Shown here in pieces: positions 22,238 to 35,211 of a stretch of DNA of 64,000 nucleotides. The position numbers and the translations under genes are program-made. The notes below the pieces were generated by a model. That model ran no database searches and had not been told where the DNA came from. It was given only the letters and a program-made list of their open reading frames with translations. Source of the stretch: Ananas comosus (Eukaryota; Streptophyta; Magnoliopsida; Poales; Bromeliaceae); contig NC_033639.1 in assembly GCF_001540865.1 (NCBI RefSeq), positions 855,514 through 919,513 on the forward strand. Reading direction: 5' to 3'. Each line of letters begins with the position of its first letter. The stretch's first letter is position 1.

Positions 22238-22390
22238 CGCGATATAAAAATATTTATTTATATGCGTCGACCGGACTGAGACCGCGGAAGCCTGCACTTT
22301 ATTGCGGGTTCGGAATTTTATTGGAGAGGGAAGACTGGACCTCAATCTAACTGCAGGCTTGAGGGGAAAAGGAGAGGGCTGGAGGCCAGG

Positions 22391-22400
22391 TTTTATACTG
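22391..22400 (-). promoter_or_regulatory. TATA box of the AG-peptide gene
   Basis: Minus-strand CAGTATAAAA is 154 bases upstream of the ATG at 22237. This implies a leader of about 125 bases. Confidence 0.5.
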
Positions 22401-22567
22401 GCTGCATGTGTGTGTGTGTTTGCTAAAAATAGTTAGCTAATTAATTAGGTTATTATTAATTAATTTATTTATTTAGGGTTGTTAGTTAGCAACAAAATTA
22501 GCGTTTTTTAAGTTTTTTCTTTTTTGTTTTTTATTTGTGGTGAGAGAAATTTAAGGGTGAAATGTAT

Positions 22568-23340
22568 CAGATAGTCCCTGTACTATCTCAATGTCGCGAC
22601 TTGGAAAATCTAAAAAAAAAGAAATTCTCGAAGAAAAAGTTTTCCATAATGCAGAACTTTTTTTCTAGTTACTTTTGCTAGTTCGGTTTCATGAAAAGTT
22701 ATATTTCGTTTGGAATTGCGAGAAAATTGCGTTGCATGCAGTAAAAGAGTACGACAAAAAATACCCTATTTGTTAATCTCCGTGCGTAATATTGCGTTCC
22801 GTATATCGCGATGAGTCAATTATAATAGTCTCATCGGAGAACGCAGAAGCATATACCTATATATTTTTATTCCAACTCTATTTTATTTAATAGCGTCAGA
22901 TAATACGCGCCTAACTTTTTTGAAAACTTTTTTTTTCTAAATTTAATATAACAGTATTGTTTTTGTTTTCTGAATCCTTTTTGTTCAAAAATAAAGAAAA
23001 TAGTAGTTTTTCATAAAACCTTTTTTTTTGAAACAAAATAGGTGAAAAACTAAAAAAGAAGTTTTTCATAAAGCCTTTTTTTTCCTGAAAAACGTTTTAA
23101 TTAATCCATAAACATCTATAAAAATGATTTAATTTATTTTATCCTTCTATTGTAAATGACTCACTAGCTTATTTCAGCTTTATATAAAAATCCGACTTTT
23201 ATTGATAATCAAATAGGAATTAAAGTAAATTAAACATACATACATATACACGTGACAATTATTGCGAGACTAAATATATTTAAATTGAAAGTACAGGGAC
23301 CAAGTTGCCATACGAGAATAGTACAGGAACCATTGATACA
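22568..23340. mobile_element. Inverted-repeat element, about 770 bp
   Basis: TGTATCAGATAGTCCCTGTA near 22563 is mirrored by TACAGGAACCATTGATACA near 23322-23341. GACTTGG and CCAAGTTG follow at similar distance inside each arm. The interior is AT-rich and holds no gene. No clear target duplication was found. Confidence 0.5.
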
Positions 23341-23718
23341 TACATTTTTAACCTAATTAGTTAGTTAATTAATTAATTAATCTAATTCGATGAGGATTTA
23401 TATATTAATTTGTGGAGATAATTAATTAGTCAATTAGTAAATTATTAGGGTTTTTTTTTTTGGTTTGGTGTAAATTATTTGTATCCACGTACGTGGCGCG
23501 TTCTACGTGCATGCATGCGCATGAGAAGCTATTTTCTCGTTCAAACTTCAAACTCCATGACCGAGTCCATTTGCCAATATTAATTAGTTGCTAGGGGCAA
23601 ATTGGTCCATATAAAAAATAGCTAATGCGAGTGACCAATCATTGGACGACACGTGTGTTACGTCACACGTGTCCATAGCTCATTTGCTCGATTTGATGTT
23701 TGATGTTGTGAATATATC

Positions 23719-24541
23719 CAGAGACGAAGCCAGAATTCAATTACAAGGGAGGCTAAAATATGTACAAATAAAAAGTTTAGCAAATAAATAAAATTTTAAC
23801 TACTCAAATTTTTAATAAAAAAAATTTAGTGATTAGATAATTAATGTTAAAAAATATTAAATTTATTTCTTTAATTTACACTCGCTTAACTTCTAATTAT
23901 TTTATTTGCATTATTTCATTCAAATAATTTAAGAATTTTACTAAATCTAATAGCAATTTAGTTAGAATTTAATTTTTTTAAATTTTTGTTAATAAAATAA
24001 TAACAACCAATGACTAATATCTAACAGAGCTATTAATTTTAGCATACTATTTTATTTAGTTAAATAAATTAGCTCATCAAAATAATTAGAAAGTTAAGAA
24101 TGTATAAATAAAATATTTAAAGTTGAAAGGACTTATTTTAAAATGAACTATAATTAAAAGGTTCTTAATATATTTTCACCTATAAAACACATAAGACGAG
24201 AGAGAGCTCTACATTAGCACTAAAATTTTTTTACAAAATAGGCCGATATATTTTAAAAATTAACTGAAAATATATAAACTACCAAAGGACTATAAAGTAA
24301 ATATTAAAAAGTTGAAGAGGACGATGGCTCCTTTGGGTCTATATATATGGGCCGACCCTGTGCGTAAGCCTTGGAGTCTTGGCCCACAAGCCAACAATTC
24401 TTTTCAAAAAATTTCACTTTGGTCCCCTAAATTTACAATATTTTAATTTTTTTTAATAGCTTACTAGTGGATTGTTCTGTAATTTTAAAAATGTGGGGGG
24501 GGGCCATGGCCATTGTCGGCCCCCACATGGCTCCGTCCCTG
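23719..24541. mobile_element. Non-autonomous hAT element with 8-bp target duplication
   Basis: Left end CAGAGACGAAGCC (23719) and right end, read inverted, CAGGGACGGAGCC (ending 24541) match at 11 of 13. AATATATC (23711-23718) and AATATATA (24542-24549) form an 8-bp duplication with one difference, as hAT elements make. Ends of the CAGGG(A/G)CGGAGCC type are known for plant hAT elements. The 823-bp interior has no transposase. A subterminal GGGGGCC / GGCCCCC pair sits near the right end. Confidence 0.75.
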
Positions 24542-24558
24542 AATATATATATATATAN

Positions 24559-25003
24559 TTTTCAATGATCTAGCTTTCAAATCGACGATCGGCTCCGTTA
24601 GACTTGATCTACACTAATAAAAGTATTTGAAAACTAAATTTCATAATTTTTCGGCAGCATATACCTATCAAACGAGTAGTCTAAAAATGAATGGCTGAAA
24701 ATAAAAATCTTGTAAAAAATGATGATAAAAGACTTGAATTTAAGATCAGAGGCACTGATCTTACTCTAAATAGTGAAAAAAAATTCCTATAAAAATTTCA
24801 TCAGATTTGGATTGTTTTACACCGTTAAATTCACAAACGCATCACATCTACCATTAAAATTGTCAATTTTGAGACAATTTGACCACTAGTCAAATGATGC
24901 CAAAAAATTATGAAATTTAGTTTCCAAATGCTTTTAATAGTGTAGATCAAGTCTAACGAAGCCGATCGTCGATTTGGAAACCGCATCATTGAAAACAACT
25001 TGG
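24559..25003. mobile_element. Long-arm fold-back element, family shared with 45283-45793
   Basis: The left arm (24559-24655) contains TCAAATCGACGATCGGCTCC and AGACTTGATCTACACTA. The right arm (24903-25003) is its complement with few differences. The conserved core TCGACGATCGG and the flanking words recur in the element at 45283. The outer right side carries CTACCGATAGTATA, like the tips of the second copy. No coding content. Confidence 0.65.
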
Positions 25004-25045
25004 TAGCACGGAGGCCTCCATCCTACCGATAGTATACCAGCCTAG

Positions 25046-25080
<35 letters not shown>

Positions 25081-25082
25081 AA
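25046..25082. repeat. (CT)n-(TA)n compound microsatellite
   Basis: About a dozen CT units followed directly by TA units. Confidence 0.9.
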
Positions 25083-26346
25083 AAAGGAAAATGCTATCTC
25101 CAACAACCCTTTGTTAAGAAGTCCTAATCCGTCACTTTTATTTTTACACAAGGGTTACAATTTATTTTTAGGATTTAATTTCTTTTAGGGTTTTAGTATT
25201 AAAAATAATATCTAACGAATTATCAGATGGAAGCAAAATTAATGCGTGACAGCTTATCGAGAGCTCTTTAATGAAGCATCATTAGATAACTCCCCACTCT
25301 CTTTAATGAAGCATCATTAGATAACTCTCTACTGAAGTTTTATCCTTGTACCCTTATACATCGGCATAAATCTGATATGTCCTTCACCGTTCTAGAATTC
25401 ACAAAAATCTAAATGAACTTTTAGTTAAAAAAAAAAAAAAAAAACTGATAAGACTATTGGGGATAACTTGTTCGGTATATTTTCAGCGTAAGAATGTCAA
25501 CTTATTCAGTATGAGACTTTTTCGGTATCACTGTAACTAAGGATTTTGATTTTTGTCTCTTCAAAAATTTTGCTATCCATGATTTGGTACGATAGCATAT
25601 TTCACCTACAATTCGATTTGTCTTATTTTAAAAAATTAACTTGAATGACGAATATGATATTTCATTCTAAATATTTTATCACACTTCTTATCTAGAAAAT
25701 ATATAATTTTTTTTAGAAAATTAAAATAATATAAGAGATATAAACGAGATATTTATATATCCAAACAGGAATCTCATATTGTTTATTCAATAATCATTTG
25801 TTTGTTAATTGTGGAGGAAAATGAAAATGTGTCTACAATTTTTTTAGTAGGAAGGTTAATTGGAACAAGTCTCAATGATGCGAGCATTTGTTAAATCACC
25901 TTGTAAGTGAAATATACTGTCTCGGAGAAAATTAACTAAAATCAATTAAACTGAGTTTTTGTAACCTAATTAGAAGTTTTTTCTCCTCAAGATCCTCAAT
26001 GTAAATAGACACTGAAACTCCAACCCTTGACTTTTAAAGTTAGTTCTCTTGAATATCTTCTTTTTTTTTTTTGAGAGAGAAATAGATAGCACGCTACCCG
26101 CTTTGTTTATTTTATTTAGGAATAAACTTAGCATTTTCTAGCGACACGAACTAACGGATAAAAATTTGATGAGCAGAGTCCCCAAACATAATAATTTGGG
26201 TGTTGTTGTCCAGATCCGCACCATGTGGCAAGCCGTACTCATTTTAACTACCTAAAAAAAGAATATTATTTTTACTGGATTAAAGTATTTAAAAAATTTA
26301 TTTTTGTTGGGCGATTGAGATGAGCTCGGCTTACCACATCACGCCG
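25083..26346. other. AT-rich intergenic DNA, no gene seen
   Basis: Contains a tight direct repeat near 25260-25330 (CTCTTTAATGAAGCATCATT twice, followed each time by AGATAACTC). No coding potential. Confidence 0.5.
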
Positions 26347-27463
26347 ATCCGGAAAATCCCCAAAATATTATGTTTGGAAACTGAAAAGAAATCATTTCGA
26401 TGCTTTAAAGCTCACAAAAATAGAAAAAAAAAAAAAGAAATTTTGAAAGCGCTTTACAGCACAACTCCAATTCGCTTTTTTTTTTTTTTTTTCTTTTTTG
26501 TGTGTGTGTGTGTGGAGAAACCGTGCATCACTAAAGATGATGAATAAAATCTAGGTAAAAGTGTATAAAACTTCTTTGCAACTATAGGCAATTTTGATTC
26601 CACTACCCAACTTTTCAAAATTTTGAATTTAGAATACAATCTTTTTATTTGTTTAATTTAAATAATTTCATAGATCTGTAAATACAAAATTTAAACTAAT
26701 TACTTACTTTAATAAATTTATAGGTACGTAAATTACATAAAATATACTAATTAAATCGGTAAAAATAAACAATCACCAATTGGCTCAAATCAAATAAATT
26801 AAAAAACCGGATAGTAACTTTTACTAAAACCAAATAAAACGAACAAAACCGACCAAATTATTCCGATTNATCCGGAAAATCCCCAAAATATTATGTTTGG
26901 AAACTGAAAAGAAATCATTTCGATGCTTTAAAGCTCACAAAAATAGAAAAAAAAAAAAAGAAATTTTGAAAGCGCTTTACAGCACAACTCCAATTCGCTT
27001 TTTTTTTTTTTTTCTTTTTTTTGTGTGGAGAAACAGTGCATCACTAAAGATGATGAATAAAATCTAGGTAAAAGTGTATAAAACTTCTTTGAACTATAGG
27101 CAATTTTGATTCCACTACCCAACTTTTCAAAATTTTGAATTGAGTATACAATCTTTTAATTTGTTTAATTTAAATAATTTCATAGCTCCGTAAATACAAA
27201 ATTTAAACTAATTGCTTACTTTAATAAATTTATAGTTACGTTAATTACATAAAATATACTAATTAAATATATAAAGATAAACAATCACTAATTGGCTCAA
27301 ATCAAATAAATTAAAAAACCGGATAGTAACTTTTACTAGAACCAAATAAAACGAAAAAAAAAANAATCACCAATTGGCTCAAATCAAATAAATTAAAAAA
27401 CCGGATAGTAACTTTTACTAAAACCAAATAAAACGAACAAAACCGACCAAATTATTCCGATTC
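26347..27463. repeat. Duplicated block broken by single Ns (likely assembly artefact)
   Basis: 26347-26868 is repeated as 26870-27363, and its last 99 bases are repeated again as 27365-27463. A single N stands at each junction (26869, 27364). The copies differ slightly, mainly in homopolymer lengths. No gene inside. Confidence 0.8.
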
Positions 27464-27472
27464 GTGCTTCTA

Positions 27473-27970
27473 GTTCAGTTCTTTTTTTTGGGGAAAAAAA
27501 AAAAGAAGAAAAAGATGAATGAGAAAAAAATGAAATAATTTTAGCTGAGAAAAGGAAAATGGTTTCCCTCTAAAAGCATAACACTTGGAGATTATAATCC
27601 TTCTGATGAAAACCAATTATCAGACACATCAATAGAACAGTTGGGAAATCAACTTTTCACTCAGATGAATTAGAAATCAAATGATGCATTTAATATGAGA
27701 AAAAAAGACAGTCAAAATTNGTTCAGTTCTTTTTTTGGGAAAAAAAAAAAAAGAAGAAAAAGATGAATAAGAAAAAAAATGAAATAATTTTAGCTAAAAA
27801 AGGGAAAATGATTTCCCTCTAAAAGCATAACACTTGGGAGATTATAATCCTTCCGATGAAAATCAAGTATCAGACATATCAATAGCACAGTAGAGAAATC
27901 AACTTTTCACTCAGATGAATTAGTAATCAAATGATGTGTTTAATATGATAAAAAAAGAGTGTCAAAATTT
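27473..27970. repeat. Second duplicated block joined by a single N
   Basis: 27473-27719 is repeated as 27721-27970 with the N at 27720. Both copies start GTTCAGTTCTTTTTTT and end GTCAAAATT. Confidence 0.8.
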
Positions 27971-29922
27971 AGAAACTGCGCCGACTTTACCTTTGCTTTT
28001 CTCTCCTTTTTCTCTCCTTTGGCTAGTAACTTTTTCTCATTTTATTTCTCGCAGAAATTTTTACCATTGCGAAGAATGCAATGTCCATATTTACCTGCAG
28101 GTTGTCCACGCTGATGCTGTAAAAAATACGATAATTATTCGTGTAACAAAAATGTATCTCATGTATCGACACTAATCATACCGTCTAATGTTGCTAAACA
28201 GAAGTTTCGGAAGGAAAAGAAAGGAAACGAAAGTAAGGAACTAAAGATCTTTGCTATTTTGCCCGAAAAAGAAAAAAAAATTCGGCACTTATTTTGATTT
28301 TCCAATCTCTTCATGATTTTCATCTATACGTCATTCAACTAAAGCATATCATATTTGCGGACCTAAATATCCCGGTCTAAGATATCTAGTTCATACATTC
28401 ATCATAACAAGGCCGATGGCATTCTAGGGTATGAAAAGAGATCTTGACACAAAGCAGCGACAATAGAAAAGTTTGTTCAAAACTCGAAAGTGCAAAACGG
28501 ATTAAAAGACGGACTTTTTGGAGAAAACTCAAACACCATTGAATCAAAGAGCTCAATTAAAAGCATTTGTTCAGTTATATAACAAGTTATAATTACACAT
28601 AATGAGAAAAGGATTGTTACCTTGCATTATTGTAACCAATGAGAGAAAAGATCCATAAATAGGACCAAGGTTGCCGAGCCCCTAGCCTCGAGCAACGGGT
28701 GTGCAATAATCAAATAACTTGAGAATAAGCATAAGCATCAGAGACACCACAAGCTGCAATTCGAAAGAACAAGGAAAAATTTGGTTGTGGAGAAAAATCG
28801 AAATAGAATGAAACTTTACAAAGATATAGAAGTCACATCCTCTTTCAAAAACTATAAAGATGGATGCAATCTGTTATCTCTTACCATGTAGCAGTAGGGG
28901 AACAGAGGAGGATCAATTCCTCTGAAGAAGTTGCGAAACCAAGAACCAGGTAATCAGCCTTACAATCACTCTTTAATATCGGCCATCAACCACCTTCCAG
29001 AATGTTCATGATCAGCCTACAAAGCAAAATTATTTGGTTGAAATGATTAGGATATTTCACAGAAAGACAGATATTTATCGGAGCTACATCATTCAAACTA
29101 AATGGTTGATTACTTTTTGAACATTTGAACAGGCGGTAATGCTAATTAAAGCACTTCAAAAAGGATAGCAATACCCAGCTCTCATAGTCAAAAAGGAACA
29201 AGAAGTCTAACTCCATCTTACCTTGGATTGCGAGTCTTCCCAGAACTTTTCAAGTTGTACTGTTCGACAATCATAGCTGCTGAGGAATCCAAATTTCATG
29301 GCATCCACTTTGTGCTACTCATTACTTTCAGAGAAGATAAACAGTTTATCATCAAGATATTTGGCTAAGAATTCTTTGGCCCTTCACAAGCACGCTCTTT
29401 GCTAAACATCACTGTATCTAGGCTCCTGAAATCGGAAAATGTGTAATAAAACTTGCCATAAAATAATGGCATATCCCGGCTAACTTCGAGAACAAATTGA
29501 TATATCCTGGCAAACTTCAAATAACCAGTATTTTCCCATGAAACCTTAAAACCTTGCAAATACATCGTTTGAGTGGTCAAAGGTCCCCAATTCTCCATTT
29601 CTCATCCAAATGGCCATTGATGTCAAATAATGGCAACAGCTGCGTGATTGGCAGTGGTAACAGCAGTGCAATTCAGCAGCTGTAGGTGGTGGTGCAATTT
29701 ACTGTTGGCAGTGATGGTGTAGTGATTCAGACTCGCCAGGAGAGCGAGAGAGGGTATAATGGTCATTTAGACTAGTTTCACCGTCTCAGTAACATATTTA
29801 CAAGGTTTCAAGGTTTTGCAAGAATTTGTGTGTTACTCAGAAATTTGGACGGACGAGCATGCAGTCACCAAAGTTTGCAGAGATAACCAGTATTATCTCC
29901 ATAAGATACATTGCAAACTCAG

Positions 29923-29979
<57 letters not shown>

Positions 29980-30639
29980 AAGAAACATACTGCTGGTTAC
30001 AGAATGATTGTGGCCGTTGATTCTGCTTTTAGCTATCAAATGTATTCAGTCAAACAACTAATATCACTGACTTGTCAATCTAGAGCAGCAAAAAGAGAAA
30101 TTCCGATGATTCAATTACAACTAAATTGACAAATTCATACTCTATAGCTACAGGGATGTTATATATATTGTACGCCTGAAAGCCAGAGGTTGCAACCTAC
30201 ATATGTATGTGAGATATATGCACCCAACATCAAGGTTGAAACTTAAAAGGCAATGGGAGTTTTATTATCACAATATCATGACTAAAGGATTTAGGTGGTG
30301 AAACAGGAAATTGATATATTAACGGCGTTTAGAGGATCTGCAACATTTAATGTTGCCTCAAATGAGATAAATCCTTAAACAGAATAACAAATTGCAATGA
30401 AAAATAGCATCATAGTGCTTATTTCACTGCAACTGTCTTATGAGAAATTACGGAATTAATGCACTAAATGACAATAAAATCTACATTATCACTAAGAAAG
30501 ACCATTTTCACTTAACAATAAATGCAAAATCAATTGAGCCACTAGTTTTGTACTGCTTATTTCACTGCTAATAGGGAAAAGAGTTGTTAGGTAATACCTG
30601 AAATAATGTCCATGAGCTAGTAGATGCCGAATGTTTGAT
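27971..30639. other. Intergenic DNA downstream of the PPR gene, no recognised gene
   Basis: An open stretch at 29365-29598 (minus, 77 residues) has no family features. The first few hundred bases below 30640 are the likely 3' UTR of the PPR gene. Confidence 0.4.
29922..29976. repeat. Poly(A) tract of about 55 bases
   Basis: Uninterrupted A run. No flanking direct repeat was found that would mark a retrotransposed sequence. Apparent lysine-rich reading frames here are artefacts. Confidence 0.9.
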
Positions 30640-33600
30640 TTAACCAGGGTCCTTTGTTAGTACCCAAGGCAATAAACCACCTTTAACAATCAAAGCTTGC
30701 AATACATATAGCGAGCAGAAATCATTTTTCTTGTTTAAAGCATTGCACATCACAGCGGCTAACTTCTGATCTGGACGTATGCCAAAACATATCATCATCT
30801 TGAATAACATTTTTGCTTCATCTAGATAATATACTTTGCATAGTCGGTTGATTGCTGAGCTAAAATCCTTAATTGAGACCTTGAACCCAGCATTTATCAG
30901 TCTATCAAATAGCAGAATAGCTTTATATGGCATTCCCTTTGCACATTGTGCTTTGATTATTGTCATGTAGGCAAATTTTCTCAAGTCAACACCTTTTTCA
31001 ACAAGAGAATTCAAAAGCATTTCAGCATGCTTAACTCTTCCTTTCAAGCAAAGGACATTAATAAGCAAATTATAAGTAACCGGGCTCGGCACCACGCCAT
31101 GTTGTAGCATATTGTCATGAATGCGAAACGCCATTTCCGTGTTACTTACTTCACAGAACCCTTGTATAAGTGTATTGTAGGTTATTTGATCAGTAGTTAC
31201 ATCTTTTATATGCATATCGTGGAGAACATGAATAGCCTTCTGAAACATGCCGTGCTTACAAAGTCCCTTTATAACCACGCTGTAGGTGATTGCATTTGGC
31301 ACGATCGATTTACCAACCATTTCATCAAACAGCTTCAGCATCGAATCAAAGTTCCCAGCTTCACAGAAAGCATCCATAAGAATGGTGTACGTCACTACAG
31401 TTGGAACCAACCTTTTCAACTCAAAAGTCTTAAAGAAGCTCTCCGCCATTGTTAAATTTCCAACTTTGCAAAATGCATAAATGAGTGAGTTACAAGTGAC
31501 AATGGTCGGCTCCAACCCTAATTTAATAGCTTGCTCGTAAAGTCGAACAGCATTATTGACATCACCAACTTTGGCATATCCATCTATCACTACGTTATAT
31601 AATGTAATATCGTTTACTTGACATTTGTTAGCCAAGTTTTCTAAGTACCATCTAGCTTCCACCAACATTCCTTTCTTACAAAGGCCAGAAAGAATTGACC
31701 GATGAGTGAATAGATTTGGCATTACTCTTTTCGAGCACATAATCTTGCATACTTGAAGTGCCCTCTCTATTTCTCCCAACTTGCAATACCCACTAACAAG
31801 GGTGGAATATGCAACTATGTCCATATCCAAACCAATGGTTTCGATCTCATTAAGCAACTTCTCCACTTCATGAACCAACCCCCTTTTGCAAAGAGCATTT
31901 AAAAGCACGCTATATGTCACAATATTTAATTCAAACCCTCGGGAAAGTATCTCCATCCTCATCCTTAACCCTTCCTCAACATTCCCCTTTTCACAAAGTC
32001 CAGTAATTAGTATAGTGTATGTTACAAGGTCTGGTTGTAGCCCTTGTTGAATCATCATTTGAATTAATTTCCAAACCTCGCTCATCAGACCTAGTAAACG
32101 GTATCCATTGATGAGACTGTTGAATGTGATCATGTCGAGTTCCATCCCACTCTTCTGCATCTCCTCAGAGAGCTCCAAGGCTTCCTCCATAGAACCAACT
32201 ATACATAGCCCATGTATAAGCGTAGAGTAACTATATCTATCAGGAAGCAACCCGTATTTAAGCATTATTGGTATGAACGATTTTGCTACCTGTACAAAGC
32301 CGACATTACACAATGCAGACATGAGGGCATTAAAAGTCATAATGCACGGTCGGAACTCTTTCCTTTCTCTTGCCTGTTGGAAAAAGTCTATGGCTTCCAC
32401 CAATTTGTGTTGCTTGCAAAGACCGTCAATAACAATGTTACAAGTGTATTCACTATGAACAAGACCATGAGCTTTGGCTTCTTGGAAAAGCTCCCAGGCT
32501 ATGTCTGTACATCTTACACTGTACAACAAGCTATCATAAGTGGATATTGAAGCTTGCATGGTTAGGCTATCCATCTTGCTAAGGACATAGAGAGCATCAA
32601 GAATCATTTTGGATGTGGCATAAGCATTTGCCAGCATGTCCCATACAATAGTGTTAGAATCCCACTCTCGGAATTTATACAACAACATCTGACAAATGAA
32701 TGGCGCAGAACCAGACCCTGAAGTGAACAATGTGAAATGATTAAACTTTTTATGACCTAGATGTTAACTGAATAGCAGAAAATAAAGCGCCCAAAAGCAA
32801 TGCAAAAAAGCGCAGCTTAAAAATCAAAGAACTACAACAGCCTGAGTTATAGTTCTCATCTTGTAAATCTGGAAGCAACAAATAATGGCCCTTCATTTGA
32901 GACAATAAGTCTAACAATGACAAGATGAACTCAAAATTAGTTTAAATCAAAATATTAATTGAAAGTTAATTCCTTCTCTACTAGAGGAAAATGTAACAAT
33001 CGCTGAATCTACAACTCTTCAAAGATTGCATTACATCATAGATAAAAAGAGAAGCAAGTCGGAGAACATACAAGCAGAAAACACATCACTACTGCTCAGT
33101 GTATCTTCGTTATAATCCTATAACTATCTGATTCCTTGATGATAGCATTGACAAAGAAGAATGCTAGTACCACCACAATTTGTTACAGCAGATTCGGTCC
33201 GCCATAATTATGCAGATCTGTTATAGGATCAATTCCGATTAGCTCTTGTTCACTTAGAAAATGCGGTTAGAGGAACTATATGTGGAGCAATCAGGCATAA
33301 ATTGATACTAACTCCCCAAATTTGGTAGCTTCAACTCCATTAACAACTACTCACGAATCATTTTTTGGCCTACACCCTTTATTTCAAGTTTCCTGATAAG
33401 ACGCACTTAACCACCAAATATAAAAATGCAGTACAAGTGCTAAGTGTGTGTTTGGCATGAGAGAGCCTTTCTGTACAAGCATTCCATATGGGATATGTAC
33501 CTGACCGATTGCACTAAGCCATGTGACATGGTGAAGGTCTTTTAAGTTGAAACGATGTTAAGAAAAGAAAGGTAAAAACGTACAGAGAAACCCCTCAATT

Positions 33601-35211
33601 ATAGGACACTCTGAAATAGCCCTCCAAACTATATTTTTTTCCCATAAAACCCCCCTCGACTTTTGATTTTTGAAATTGAGTGATTCTAGCTAAATAGCTG
33701 GGGACCTTTTATTGCATGGATTGGGAATTCATCAAATTTGGTAGTTTATGCTACTTTGCAACGAATCAAACTGAACTGAATTAATTGATTGACGACTAAT
33801 AGCTAACTGAACCGTGAAATTTAATTATTTTTTTAACTTAATTAACAATAAAAGCTCAAATAAAACAAACTAGCAGTTTAAGAGGTGTAAAGTTGAACGA
33901 TCTATTTCAGAATGGTCCATAATTTACCAAAAAGATAATTTTATTGTGCTTTTATGCCAAATGAAAATATTTGGTTTGATGCCATTATTTCTTGCAACAG
34001 AGAAGGCCTTCTTGATGGCACAATCAGGCTTCTGCAAAAGTTTTTCTTTTTTTGAGTAAAGCAGCTGCAGAAGCTTCGAATTGGAGACTCTACTTTGAGT
34101 AAGGTTTTTTTTTTTCTGGGGATTGTAAAAATATAATGTTGCGTAGATTGCAATTAATTCGATTGAGATATAATTTTTGCAGTTCCATTGGAAAACGGAG
34201 AAGCATATCTCTATATACTTTTTGCGTCAACACCAAAGTGTCACGGACGCTGACACAGGACACGAAACACGACACGACTCGAACACCGCGGCTCGGCATC
34301 TTTCAAAAAATTAGGACACGGACACGGTATGAACATCGCTAATAAAATATAATATTATTAATATAATAATATAATTTTATTATATATAAAATATTATTTT
34401 TGGTAAAATATTATTATATTTTTCATACGAATGATATTTAATAAAACTTTCATTGATAGTTCATATATTTTAAGAAAAGAACTTCTCCATTATACATAAT
34501 TTATTTATATTGTCAAAAAAAATTATATACATTCATCAAAAATCGAAAATATTTATTATCGTACATTACATATGCATAGAAAAAGTAAAATAAAAATAGG
34601 TATATGTATGCGCTATGAATCGGCATTAAACGGGTGTCTGAGAAGTGTCCACATCGGACACGTGTCCAACACCAACATGCTAGGCTTATAGAAGTGTCCG
34701 TGATACGTAGGTTAACACTTTTTCAAACAATATTAGATATGATTCCGCACACAACAAAAGCTCCAGATTTTTATTTTATTTATTTTATTTTTTTTTGCTT
34801 GCAACATCACTAACTACTAAGAAAAAGAAAAAAGAAGAGCCTTAAAGAGAGATCACCTTCCTCATCAGTAATTTGCCTCAAAATCCTCCTCACCTCCTTC
34901 AACCTCCCCTCCCGCGCCAGCGCGTGACAAACCCCCAACCGCAAAACCCTAGGGTCCTCTTCGACAAGACCCCCATGATTCGGGGCGAAATCGGTCGGAA
35001 AAGGCGGCTCAAACCCAAGTTTCGCTAGGGTTGGTGCTTCTCCCGAGTGATCGGTGCCTCCCAAGAGATCCTCCTCCTCCGCCGCCGCCGCCGCCGAAGA
35101 GGAAGAAGAAGAAGAGGAGAACGAGGGTTTCTGGGGATGAAGAGGGAGGAGGAGGCGAGAGCGTCGTCGTCGTCGAAGGAGGAGGAGGAGGCGATTTGGT
35201 GGGAAGGGCAT
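30640..35211 (-). CDS. P-class pentatricopeptide repeat protein (At1g13630-like)
   Basis: Two coding exons: 34857-35211 and 30640-32717, joined through GAG GAA G|GTGATC and CACTTCAG|GG to give DEEGSGSAPF in phase, about 810 residues. The start is the ATG at 35211 ([20 protein letters not shown]), which begins an Arg/Leu/Ser-rich presequence typical of organelle import; upstream in-frame sequence has no ATG. The rest is a chain of about 18 near-perfect 35-residue motifs, from [13 protein letters not shown] to [12 protein letters not shown]. No E, DYW or SMR domain follows; the protein ends [11 protein letters not shown]. Members of this class bind organelle RNA one base per repeat and act in processing, stability or translation. 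The joined N terminus and SGSGSAPF region resemble the Arabidopsis At1g13630 type. The intron is 2.1 kb and contains an inverted-repeat element. Mitochondrial or plastid targeting cannot be told apart here. Confidence 0.9.
34226..34717. mobile_element. Inverted-repeat element inside the PPR intron
   Basis: AAAGTGTCACGGACGC near 34235 is mirrored by GAAGTGTCCGTGATACG near 34691. Further GACACG / CGTGTC pairs are spread inside both arms. The middle is very AT-rich. Located wholly within intron 1 (32718-34856). Confidence 0.5.

Noticed and set aside
22055..22279. Gly/Arg-rich open frame on the plus strand
   Set aside because: Antisense to the Ala-rich AG-peptide gene; composition only.
29365..29598. 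77-codon minus-strand frame
   Set aside because: No recognisable domain, no splice or promoter context; length is within chance expectation.
29816..30129. Lysine-rich reading frames
   Set aside because: They are translations of the poly(A) tract.
31117..31455. Plus-strand open frames over the PPR gene
   Set aside because: Antisense to well-formed PPR repeats.
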